From: Ekhidna sp.
Lineage (GTDB): Bacteria > Bacteroidota > Bacteroidia > Cytophagales > Cyclobacteriaceae
Direction: 5' to 3'
Assembly (NCBI GenBank): GCA_013214445.1
Contig: JABSPG010000223.1
Location: 1-6,757 of the forward strand
Length of the DNA stretch: 6,757 nucleotides
How positions within the stretch are numbered: the first letter of the stretch is position 1; each line of letters opens with the position of its first letter. Positions 1 to 6,544 of the stretch are shown here, piece after piece. The notes below the pieces were generated by a model. That model saw only the letters and a program-made list of their open reading frames with translations. It was not told the DNA's origin and did not search any database. Position numbers and translations under genes: made by a program.

Positions 1-222
1 GTTTTGAAGAAGCTATCTGATGAGAGGGAAGGAGTGGTGTTTCTTTTGTGGGGAGCCTATGCTCAAAAGAAAGGCGCTCATATTGACAATCAGAAACATT
101 TGGTGTTGAAGTCTCCCCACCCTAGTCCATTTTCTGTTCATTCAGGTTTTTTTGGTTGTAAACACTTTTCACAAACCAACCAATACCTGCAAACAAAGGG
201 TCTTACACCCATTAATTGGTAA
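1..222 (+). CDS. ung: Uracil-DNA glycosylase, family 1 (C-terminal part, 5' end outside window)
   Basis: This is the last 73 residues of a family-1 uracil-DNA glycosylase, which removes uracil from DNA as the first step of base-excision repair in the cytoplasm. The frame is open from base 1 and ends at TAA 220-222, so the gene starts left of the window. Visible hallmarks are the core strand VVFLLWGAYAQKKG (visible residues 12-25) and the DNA-intercalation and catalytic motif HPSP (residues 40-43). The histidine of HPSP corresponds to His187 of the E. coli enzyme. GFFGCKHF (49-56) and the ending TPINW also match the E. coli pattern closely. The protein stops right after TPINW, slightly earlier than the E. 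coli enzyme, so the C-terminus looks natural. The N-terminal catalytic Asp motif (GQDPYH) cannot be seen. Family assignment is very secure. Confidence 0.96.
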   Translation, partial: VLKKLSDEREGVVFLLWGAYAQKKGAHIDNQKHLVLKSPHPSPFSVHSGFFGCKHFSQTNQYLQTKGLTPINW

Positions 223-227
223 TTTTG
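220..227 (+). promoter_or_regulatory. Possible Bacteroidota -7 promoter element for the S41 peptidase gene
   Basis: TAATTTTG fits the Bacteroidota -7 consensus TAnnTTTG and overlaps the ung stop codon, 41 bases before the ATG at 269. It would give a leader of roughly 35 bases. I see no good TTG-type -33 element at the usual spacing, so this is a motif match only. Read-through from ung is an equally plausible source of transcription. Confidence 0.3.
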
Positions 228-268
228 ATATGCCTTTAACAATGTGATAAAATAGTTAGGTTAGAATA

Positions 269-1741
269 ATGATGAAGTTGATAAAGAATAAGGTCTTTGT
301 AGTGTTTCTTTTTAGCGGCCTATTGCTAGCATGCAACAAAGACGATGGAGGAATAAATATTCCTTTAGACAATGAGGTGAATGAGTTTGTATGGGAGGCT
401 ATGCGAGGTTATTATTACTGGGAGGCTGAGGTTGAAGATTTATCTGTCGAGAAATATCCTACTTACAACCAGTTATATGAGTTCCTAAATGAATTCGAGA
501 GTAGTGAAGCCTTTTTCGAACACTTATTGGTAGATCAAGATAGATTTTCTTGGATCGTGGATGATTATGATGAATTAGAGGCTTCTTTTCAAGGTACAGG
601 CAAGTCCTATGGATATGAACTCGGTTTAGCAAGGCTTTCTGGTGATGAAAATCGGCTTTTAGGATATGTAAAGTACGTAGTGCCTGATGGGCCTGCAGAA
701 AGAGCTGGGCTTAAGAGAGGTGATTTTTTTCTTACAGTTGACAACACTTCTTTGACTCTTGATAACTATGTCTCTCTCTTACTTGCTAGTAGTTCGTATA
801 CATTGAAGCTATCACAGATAGAAGATGGATCTATTGTAGAGACCGATCAAGAGGTTTCATTAGTAGCAGAAGTGATTGCAGAAAACCCCATTCTGATTTC
901 TAAGGTTCTCGAAGTTCAAGGCCAAAAAGTAGGATACCTCATGTATAACCAATTCATCAGCAATAATGTCTACCATCAAGAAATGAATGATGTTTTTGGT
1001 AGATTTAATTCAGAGGGTATAACAGATTTAGTTCTTGATTTAAGGTATAATGGAGGTGGTTCGTTGTTGACTTCTAGGTTGCTATCCTCGATGATTTATG
1101 GGGCTGCAACTTCAAATGATATACTGGGTTCTCTGGTTTACAATGAAAATCTGTCTGAGAGTAATGTGGATTTTACCTTCTTGGATGTAGTACCTATTCT
1201 TGACGGGCAAGGTGGCGTTTCTTCTACTATTCCTATGAATAGGCTAAGTATCAATCGGATTTTTATTTTGACGACCGGAAGTAGTGCTTCTGCATCAGAA
1301 TTTGTGATAGCAGGACTTTTGCCTTTTATGGACGTTACACTTATTGGAACAAAAACAGTTGGAAAAAATGTGGCTTCCATTACTTTTTACGATTCTCCTG
1401 AGAGCTTTTATCAAGAAAAAGGGCCAGACTTGAATCCCAATCATAAGTATGCCATTCAGCCGATCGTGAGTCAACTGTCAAATTCAGTAGGTTTCACTGA
1501 CTACATTAATGGATTAGAGCCCAATATTCAAGTGGATGAAATTGATCTTTTAGGAAATTTTGCACCTCTAGGAGATCCTTCTGAGTTACTCCTGTCAGAG
1601 GCACTCGGTATCATAACTGGCTCAGCTAGAGCTGATCGGAGACCAGATATCGGCCATAGTGCATTTTATCCAAAAGGACCAAAAGAGTATTTGAACACGG
1701 TTCTTATTGAGTCAAATGATATTCCTGAAGCTATAAAGTAG
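269..1741 (+). CDS. S41 family (C-terminal processing) peptidase, PDZ-containing lipoprotein
   Basis: This is a 490-residue serine protease of the tail-specific/C-terminal processing family, predicted to be a lipoprotein facing the periplasm. A hydrophobic signal ends in the lipobox LLAC, with the acylated Cys at residue 22, followed by NKDDGG. An N-terminal helical region (about 35-110) has the FSW motif common in Bacteroidota members. A PDZ domain follows (about 113-200; GPAERAGLKRGD 141-152), then the protease core with VLDLRYNGGG (255-264). The catalytic segment is TGSSASASE (336-344). By spacing to E. coli Prc, Ser341 is the likely nucleophile and Lys366 in TVGK the general base, 25 residues later as in Prc. 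Met2 at 272 is an equally good start; there is no Shine-Dalgarno sequence to decide. It follows ung by 46 bases and converges on lepB. The substrate is unknown. No lesion is seen. Confidence 0.93.
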   Translation: MMKLIKNKVFVVFLFSGLLLACNKDDGGINIPLDNEVNEFVWEAMRGYYYWEAEVEDLSVEKYPTYNQLYEFLNEFESSEAFFEHLLVDQDRFSWIVDDYDELEASFQGTGKSYGYELGLARLSGDENRLLGYVKYVVPDGPAERAGLKRGDFFLTVDNTSLTLDNYVSLLLASSSYTLKLSQIEDGSIVETDQEVSLVAEVIAENPILISKVLEVQGQKVGYLMYNQFISNNVYHQEMNDVFGRFNSEGITDLVLDLRYNGGGSLLTSRLLSSMIYGAATSNDILGSLVYNENLSESNVDFTFLDVVPILDGQGGVSSTIPMNRLSINRIFILTTGSSASASEFVIAGLLPFMDVTLIGTKTVGKNVASITFYDSPESFYQEKGPDLNPNHKYAIQPIVSQLSNSVGFTDYINGLEPNIQVDEIDLLGNFAPLGDPSELLLSEALGIITGSARADRRPDIGHSAFYPKGPKEYLNTVLIESNDIPEAIK

Positions 1742-1748
1742 AAAAGCT

Positions 1749-1892
1749 TTGGGGCACAATATTGAACATCACTACCGTGCTGAAAATGAACAAAAGGCAC
1801 TCATTCCAGGGTGCATTTCTATGTTGTTCTTCCTTCTTGTAGGTCTAGGATTTTTTGTTGGGCTTGCCTACTTAGTGAAATTTTTTTCTTAG
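1749..1892 (+). CDS. Putative small single-span membrane protein (47 aa, TTG start)
   Basis: I do not recognise this protein. An open frame, bounded upstream by TAA at 1734-1736, runs to TAG 1890-1892. The first plausible start is TTG 1749, giving 47 residues; the first ATG, at 1821, gives only 23. The predicted product has a polar N-terminus (GHNIEHHYRAENEQK, residues 2-16) and a hydrophobic helix from about 22 to 43 (SMLFFLLVGLGFFVGLAYLV, 24-43), ending in KFFS. This is the layout of a small inner-membrane protein. It begins 8 bases after the S41 peptidase stop and ends 6 bases before the lepB stop, so it fills the convergent gap almost exactly. Against it: no ATG near the 5' end, no visible ribosome-binding site, and the short length. 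The T-rich stretch could make a hydrophobic helix by chance. Confidence 0.4.
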   Translation: MGHNIEHHYRAENEQKALIPGCISMLFFLLVGLGFFVGLAYLVKFFS

Positions 1893-1898
1893 TCTGTA

Positions 1899-3353
1899 CT
1901 ATTCAATTCCGTTGAACAGCCTACTCCATCTGATTTTGTTTAGGAAGCTGCCATTTGTATTGAAAGACATCCAGATAAAAGATGCTTCTCCTACGATGTT
2001 GTCCTCCGGTACAAAACCCCAATATCTTGAATCATCAGAGGCATGCCTGTTATCACCCATCATGAAGTAGTAGTCTTTTCTGAAAGTATACTCGCTGATT
2101 TCTTGTCCATCAATGGTTAGTTTGTCGATATCGATTTCAACAGACTCATGACCTTCATAGTTTTTGATTGTCGACCCGTACATAGCAAGGTTCTCCTCAT
2201 TAACGGCAATTTGCATTCCGCGTGCGGGAACTGTGAGAGGCCCGAAAAAATCTCTGTTCCAGCGGAAATAGCGTGCGTCTGGAAAAATATTTTGCTCCGA
2301 GCGCTCCTCTGGAATTAGCTGCAGTGTTACACTTTCCACAAACGGAAGTTTCTCGAACCCTTCTGCCCCAGAGGAGGGCATTAGAACTGAATACCCCTCA
2401 GGATATCTTGAGACACTTGTGTTCGGGTCTACGTCCAAATTTTCGAATACACGCTCTCTAATTGATTCATTGGTTCTAACAAAGTACTCATGTTGCATCA
2501 AGGGAGGATTCTCCTGTTCTTCACCATTTACAAAGACTTGTGTTGCCTTTATTTCAAGTGTTTCTCCAGCTATTGCGACACACCTTTTTATGTAGTGTGT
2601 CTTTAAATCCATTGGATGATATTGCCCGTCTTTTCTTTGATTGTAGTGATCATTTACTGGATAGTTGAAGACCACAACATCGTTTCTTTCTACCTTACCA
2701 AATGAGGGAAGTCTAAAACTGGGAAGTGAAACACCAGGGATATAAGAGGGGATTTCGGTTCCCCATACTGTCTGATGTGTAAGTGGAAGTTGTAGAGGAG
2801 TCTGTGGTGTTCTTGGACCGTATTCAGCTTTGCTTACAAAGAGAAAATCCCCGACAAGCAAAGATCTCTCCATTGAACCAGTAGGGATCACATAGGCTTC
2901 CATAAAAATCCATCTAACGAAAGTGGCACAGAATACCGCAAATACAATTGCCTCAAACCATTCCTTTCCGAAGGATTTTTTTGGCTTGGGTATTTCCGTT
3001 GCTTTATCAATGTATTTTGTATCTGACCAAGCGATATAGTTCATGTAGATAGGAGCTAATACAACTCCAAGTACCTGATCTAGATAGGTGTATTTCCCGA
3101 AAGATTTCATCAGATCTAAGTGCATCGTCAACGCTACGAAGAAGTTGATGACTGGTACAAATAGAAGAACCACCCACCATTTTGGCCTTCCAACAATCTC
3201 CAGGTGGACATAGTAGTTCAATACAGGTACAAACCCTTTCCATCCATCTTTCCCAGCTTTTTCAAAGAATTTGTAATAAGCTGTTCCTTGTAATACAAAC
3301 CACAGAATAAGGAATGTAATGACAAAGGCAGGATTAAAGTCGTGATAGTACAT
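1899..3353 (-). CDS. lepB: Signal peptidase I with N-terminal DUF5684-like membrane domain
   Basis: This is type I signal peptidase, the membrane protease that cuts signal peptides from exported proteins on the outer face of the inner membrane. At 484 residues it is longer than E. coli LepB (about 324). Residues 1-115 form an extra membrane module with hydrophobic stretches near 8-26, 58-77 and 92-108 and the pattern FFEKAGKDGWKGFVPVLNYY; it resembles DUF5684. The peptidase part starts with a membrane helix (about 132-150). Nucleophile Ser160 lies in IPTGSM, general base Lys256 in YIKR, and the box-E motif GDNRHASDDSR spans 433-443. A region of about 150 residues separates the Lys box from box E, longer than in E. 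coli. The start lies 4 bases after the dapB stop, so the two are almost certainly co-transcribed. No clear terminator follows. All catalytic residues are intact. Confidence 0.95.
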   Translation of the reverse strand: MYYHDFNPAFVITFLILWFVLQGTAYYKFFEKAGKDGWKGFVPVLNYYVHLEIVGRPKWWVVLLFVPVINFFVALTMHLDLMKSFGKYTYLDQVLGVVLAPIYMNYIAWSDTKYIDKATEIPKPKKSFGKEWFEAIVFAVFCATFVRWIFMEAYVIPTGSMERSLLVGDFLFVSKAEYGPRTPQTPLQLPLTHQTVWGTEIPSYIPGVSLPSFRLPSFGKVERNDVVVFNYPVNDHYNQRKDGQYHPMDLKTHYIKRCVAIAGETLEIKATQVFVNGEEQENPPLMQHEYFVRTNESIRERVFENLDVDPNTSVSRYPEGYSVLMPSSGAEGFEKLPFVESVTLQLIPEERSEQNIFPDARYFRWNRDFFGPLTVPARGMQIAVNEENLAMYGSTIKNYEGHESVEIDIDKLTIDGQEISEYTFRKDYYFMMGDNRHASDDSRYWGFVPEDNIVGEASFIWMSFNTNGSFLNKIRWSRLFNGIE

Positions 3354-3357
3354 ATAG

Positions 3358-4068
3358 TTAGTTATCGTTTATAAAATCAGACATGGTAAATACACCCTTT
3401 TTTTTGTGAATCCATTCTGCAACTTTCACAGCGCCTTCAGCAAATACACTTCTGTCATGTGCTGTGTGTTTAATATTTATGGATTCTAAATTCGATGTAT
3501 AGCTTACGGTGTGTGTTCCCGGAACGTTTGGTATTCTTTCAGAAACTATCCCTATTTTATTATGATCGGTAGAATGTTCATTTATCCACTCTTTTTTTGA
3601 AGGATCAGAAGACATGATGCCCTCTGCAAGTGTGATAGCAGTGCCGCTTGGACTATCTTTTTTCTCGGTATGATGAATCTCCTCAATGGAGGGTGAGAAA
3701 TTAAGATTTACCATTCTCTTCGAGAGCCAACTATTGAGTTCAAAGAACAGATTGACCCCAATGCTAAAGTTCGATGCATAGAGAAATGTCCCATCACTGT
3801 TCGTGCAAAGCCTTTCAATCTCCGGTAGTCTATCTAACCACCCAGTAGTGCCTGAAATCACAGGAATCCCATTCTTCAAGCAAAATGAAATGTTTTCAAA
3901 TGCGGCCTCTGGCTGGGTGAATTCAATCGCTACATCTAATGTTGCTTCCGATAGAGTAGAATAATCCTCTTGAGATTCGATTCTGCAGCAAATCTCATGA
4001 CCCGATCCTTGTGCTACTTTTTCAATAGCCTTACCCATTTTACCGTAACCAATTAGCGCAATTTTCAT
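3358..4068 (-). CDS. dapB: 4-hydroxy-tetrahydrodipicolinate reductase
   Basis: This cytoplasmic enzyme performs the NAD(P)H-dependent reduction of 4-hydroxy-tetrahydrodipicolinate to tetrahydrodipicolinate, in the pathway to diaminopimelate (peptidoglycan) and lysine. The 236-residue protein has an N-terminal Rossmann fold with GYGKMGK (7-13) and the cofactor-contact loop SGTTG (72-76). ASNFSIGVNLF (99-109 by position) leads into the substrate domain. The signature EIHHTEKKDSPSGTA (130-144) carries His132/His133 and Lys136, equivalent to His159/His160 and Lys163 of E. coli, and the SGT substrate-binding residues at 141-143. HTAHDRSVFAEGA near the C-terminus is also typical. The length fits the shorter Bacteroidota form (E. 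coli has 273). It starts 2 bases after the stop of the DUF5683 gene and is followed after 4 bases by lepB. It appears fully functional. Confidence 0.96.
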   Translation of the reverse strand: MKIALIGYGKMGKAIEKVAQGSGHEICCRIESQEDYSTLSEATLDVAIEFTQPEAAFENISFCLKNGIPVISGTTGWLDRLPEIERLCTNSDGTFLYASNFSIGVNLFFELNSWLSKRMVNLNFSPSIEEIHHTEKKDSPSGTAITLAEGIMSSDPSKKEWINEHSTDHNKIGIVSERIPNVPGTHTVSYTSNLESINIKHTAHDRSVFAEGAVKVAEWIHKKKGVFTMSDFINDN

Positions 4069-4070
4069 GA

Positions 4071-4649
4071 TTAAAATTTCAACACAAAGGACACTCCCAA
4101 AGCCTGCGAAAATAACGGAGTTGATTGAATTGACGGCTCAATTCCTAAGGCGAGTTGGTCATTTACTTTAAACTCGTCCAAGTGAGCAGATACGTGTGCA
4201 TCTACAATCTGCAATAGATAGAAAGCTGTTCCAACGATGATAAGTAAATCTCGATTTCTTCTAAAATTATCCCTATTTCGAATTAGGGCTGTTTCTGATT
4301 GTACAATGGATGCATACGGATTTGGAAGACCTTTGGTAGAAAGAAGTGCGGCATTTCTAAGTCCGTGATAGACCCGGTTGTTATAGTTTATGAAGTGAGC
4401 GAACGTCAATACGCCACCCCACACAAGCGGGACTTTCCAATACTGTTTATTATAGACTTGCCCCATACCGGGAAAGATTGCAGAAAGCAAGGCTGCTCGT
4501 TGAGGATCGAGCTCTGATTGTTCTTGAAAAAGCTCTGCATCCTCAAATTCATCAGTTAATGTGGAATCTGTCAAGAGCACAGGTCGGTCTTGTGCATACA
4601 GACTACCCAAAAGACAAGCAAGAGTAATGGACAGGAGTATTTTTTTCAT
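4071..4649 (-). CDS. DUF5683 domain-containing exported protein, function unknown
   Basis: This 192-residue protein of unknown function matches what I know as DUF5683, a Bacteroidota family usually found next to parB and dapB. A signal peptide (MKKILLSITLACLLGSLYAQ) is likely cut after Ala19. An acidic linker (about 28-48) follows. The conserved core is DPQRAALLSAIFPGMGQVYN (48-67), then KQYWKVPLVWGG (68-79), which is partly membrane-like. A second hydrophobic helix (about 134-150) ends in DAHVSAHLDEF (150-160), and the C-terminal part may be beta-rich, ending in LKF. Envelope location is inferred from the signal and hydrophobic segments; inner or outer membrane cannot be told. The gene begins 73 bases after parB, a gap in which I see no terminator and no clear TAnnTTTG promoter, and lies 2 bases from dapB. 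It is probably part of the parAB operon. Confidence 0.88.
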   Translation of the reverse strand: MKKILLSITLACLLGSLYAQDRPVLLTDSTLTDEFEDAELFQEQSELDPQRAALLSAIFPGMGQVYNKQYWKVPLVWGGVLTFAHFINYNNRVYHGLRNAALLSTKGLPNPYASIVQSETALIRNRDNFRRNRDLLIIVGTAFYLLQIVDAHVSAHLDEFKVNDQLALGIEPSIQSTPLFSQALGVSFVLKF

Positions 4650-4722
4650 TATGAGATCCAGCTCTTACAAAGTTCGGGCCTAAAAACGAATTTGTAATTA
4701 GGAAGTGAAAGAAAGATCAATC

Positions 4723-5613
4723 TCAAAGATCCAGAATCTCAAGAATTCGATTCAGATCATCTGTTGAAGAGAAAGGGATCTTTATTTCTCCCTTATTAGC
4801 TTCATTAGACTTTATGGCGATCTTTGAACCGAAGTGAGACGAAAGCTTCGATTGCAAGTTTTTGATCTCTGGATCAATTATAGCACTTCTTGAATCTTTT
4901 TCTTTCTTTATTCCGCTTGTTCTAACAAGCTCTTCTACTTTCCTGACGGATAGTTCTTGTCGGATTATTTGATTGAAAATGTCCAATTGTATGGTTACAT
5001 CATCAATTGAAATCAAAGCTCTGGCATGCCCCATGCTTAATTTACCGTCCCTTAAAGCAACTTGAATGTCGGGAGGTAACTTTAGAAGTCGAAGATAGTT
5101 CGTAACAGTGCTTCTATTCTTTCCTACCCGATCACCAAGTTCTTCCTGCTTTAAGTCACACTCTGCCAAGAGTCGTTGATAGCTCAATGCAATTTCAATT
5201 GCATTGAGGTTTTCACGCTGAATATTTTCTATTAGCGCCATTTCCAACATCTGCTGATCGTCAGCAATTCGGATGTATGCCGGTATGGTCTTTAATCCCG
5301 CTCGTTTGCTTGCCTGCAGTCTCCTTTCACCCGATATAAGTTGGAATTGTTTCTCGCTAAGAGCTCTTACGGTGATCGGTTGAATAATACCCTGCACTTT
5401 AATTGAATCGGCTAAGTCATTAAGTGCTTCCTCATCAAACTCTGTTCTAGGTTGCCAAGGATTGGTCTCAACTTTGGAAATATCTATTTCGTTGATTGCC
5501 CCTTTAGGTGTGGCACCAGATCCACTTATCTTCTTTTTTTCACCAGAATCATCTAGCAAAGCGCCAAGTCCTCGGCCTAAGCCTGACTTTTTCTTGAATT
5601 TACTTTCTGCCAT
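4723..5613 (-). CDS. parB: Chromosome partitioning protein ParB (Spo0J family)
   Basis: ParB is the DNA-binding CTPase clamp that loads at parS sites and works with ParA to segregate chromosome origins. The 296-residue protein begins with the lysine-rich GLGRGLGALL motif (11-20), the usual N-terminal ParA-interaction segment. The ParB/Srx-like nucleotide domain (about 41-135) includes NPWQPR (51-56), the CTP-binding GERR motif (95-98) and ENIQREN (129-135). A helix-turn-helix for parS recognition covers about 154-176 (KNRSTVTNYLRLL 165-177), followed by MGHARAL (194-200). A C-terminal dimerisation domain ends in ILDL. Length and domain order are normal for chromosomal ParB. The start lies 10 bases after the parA stop. 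No parS-like palindrome is visible in this window. Confidence 0.96.
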   Translation of the reverse strand: MAESKFKKKSGLGRGLGALLDDSGEKKKISGSGATPKGAINEIDISKVETNPWQPRTEFDEEALNDLADSIKVQGIIQPITVRALSEKQFQLISGERRLQASKRAGLKTIPAYIRIADDQQMLEMALIENIQRENLNAIEIALSYQRLLAECDLKQEELGDRVGKNRSTVTNYLRLLKLPPDIQVALRDGKLSMGHARALISIDDVTIQLDIFNQIIRQELSVRKVEELVRTSGIKKEKDSRSAIIDPEIKNLQSKLSSHFGSKIAIKSNEANKGEIKIPFSSTDDLNRILEILDL

Positions 5614-5623
5614 TACTCAACTA

Positions 5624-6400
5624 CTAGGCTGCAATTACTTCGTTTCGCTCCAAAATTTCTTTTGCAAGATTCAGGTAACTTATAGATCCCTTGCTATCTG
5701 CATCATGTGTGATCGCCGGCATTCCAAATCCAGGAGACTCGCTTAACTTGATATTCCTAGGGATCATAGTATCAAAAACCAATGATTCAAAGTGCATTTT
5801 CACTTCTTCTACCACCTGATTGGCAAGGTTGAGGCGAACATCGTACATGGTAAGTAGAATGCCCTCTATGTCCAACTCTTGATTTAGACGTGTTTGAATA
5901 ATCTTAATTGTATTAAGGAGTTTGCCCAAGCCTTCCAAAGCGAAGTACTCGCATTGTACAGGTACAATTACAGAATCTGATGCTGTGAGTGCATTGATTG
6001 TGATTAGACCAAGCGATGGCGAACAATCTATAATAATGAAATCATATTCATCTCTCACCTCTGATAGAGCCATTTTCATTTTTTCTTCCCGATCTTCAAT
6101 ATTTACCATCTCCACTTCTGCACCTACCAAGTCTATGTGAGAGGGCAGGAGGTCTAGAAACTTAATTTGTGTCTCAACGATACTCTCTTTGGCACTTGCG
6201 CCATCTACCATGCATTCGTAAACACTTACCTCCACTTCTTTTGGGTCTATGCCAACACCTGAGGTGGCATTAGCTTGAGGGTCGGCATCTACGATTAGCG
6301 TTTTGAATTCAAGGGCAGCAAGGCTAGCTGCTAGGTTTATCGCCGTTGTAGTCTTACCTACTCCTCCTTTTTGATTTGCAACAGATATAATCTTACCCAT
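5624..6400 (-). CDS. parA: Chromosome partitioning ATPase ParA (Soj family)
   Basis: ParA is a deviant-Walker ATPase that binds DNA nonspecifically and moves ParB-bound origins apart. With the start at 6400 the protein has 258 residues, the usual size of chromosomal ParA/Soj, and begins MGKIISVANQKGGVGKTTTA. The deviant Walker A motif is KGGVGKT (11-17) with the signature Lys11, switch I is VDADPQAN (37-44; Asp40), and Walker B is FIIIDCSPS (121-129; Asp125). PRNIKLSESPGFGMPA (214-229) is also characteristic. An in-frame ATG at 6478 would add 26 residues. I reject it because ParA proteins begin right before the first beta strand and because a promoter-like motif lies inside that extension. 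It is the first gene of the minus-strand block and sits 10 bases before parB. Confidence 0.96.
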   Translation of the reverse strand: MGKIISVANQKGGVGKTTTAINLAASLAALEFKTLIVDADPQANATSGVGIDPKEVEVSVYECMVDGASAKESIVETQIKFLDLLPSHIDLVGAEVEMVNIEDREEKMKMALSEVRDEYDFIIIDCSPSLGLITINALTASDSVIVPVQCEYFALEGLGKLLNTIKIIQTRLNQELDIEGILLTMYDVRLNLANQVVEEVKMHFESLVFDTMIPRNIKLSESPGFGMPAITHDADSKGSISYLNLAKEILERNEVIAA

Positions 6401-6445
6401 GTAAAAATTCTTTTTGAGATGTGTTTTTGGATAGCGTAAAGGATA

Positions 6446-6453
6446 CAAATATA
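6446..6453 (-). promoter_or_regulatory. Candidate Bacteroidota promoter (-7 element) for parA
   Basis: Read on the minus strand this is TATATTTG, an exact fit to TAnnTTTG, 45 bases before the parA ATG. It would place the transcript start near 6438-6440 with a leader of about 40 bases. It lies between the yidC terminator and parA, where a promoter is expected. The -33 element is not convincing: TTG occurs on the minus strand 13 bases upstream (6467-6469), closer than the usual 17-23. Confidence 0.45.
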
Positions 6454-6496
6454 TCCAACCTGCTCTCAAGATAGTCATGTTGTGAATAACTTGTGT

Positions 6497-6527
6497 AAAA
6501 AAGAAAAACCTTGATTCAAGGTTTTTC
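6497..6527 (-). terminator. Intrinsic terminator of yidC
   Basis: A perfect 10-bp stem (6503-6512 with 6518-6527, GAAAAACCTT/AAGGTTTTTC) closes a 5-base loop. On the minus strand it is followed directly by six T residues (complement of 6497-6502). It starts 17 bases past the yidC stop codon and ends yidC transcription before parA. On the plus strand the hairpin is followed by TCTTTGTT, so it could work weakly in the other direction, although no plus-strand gene approaches it here. Confidence 0.88.
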
Positions 6528-6544
6528 TCTTTGTTATCAACAGA

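Noticed and set aside
198..210. Small hairpin GGGT/ACCC near the end of ung, considered as a terminator.
   Set aside because: The stem is only 4 bp, it lies inside the ung coding sequence and no T-run follows.
1138..1380. An 80-codon open frame on the minus strand inside the S41 peptidase gene.
   Set aside because: It lies wholly antisense to a strongly supported gene, covers its conserved catalytic region and has no recognisable domain.
1786..1842. An ATG-started 18-codon frame in the convergent gap.
   Set aside because: It is very short with a cysteine-rich meaningless sequence; the overlapping longer frame at 1749-1892 is the better candidate.
3007..3243. A 78-codon frame on the minus strand inside lepB.
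   Set aside because: It is a frame-shifted shadow of the N-terminal membrane module of lepB, which is uninterrupted in its own frame.
4614..4649. Cys12 in the signal peptide of the DUF5683 protein, considered as a lipobox.
   Set aside because: The residues before it are T-L-A, lacking Leu at -3, and the hydrophobic stretch before it is too short. Cleavage after Ala19 fits better.
5462..5746. A 94-codon plus-strand frame across the parA/parB junction.
   Set aside because: It is antisense to the conserved ends of both genes, with no domain or start signal; it looks like a by-product of codon usage.
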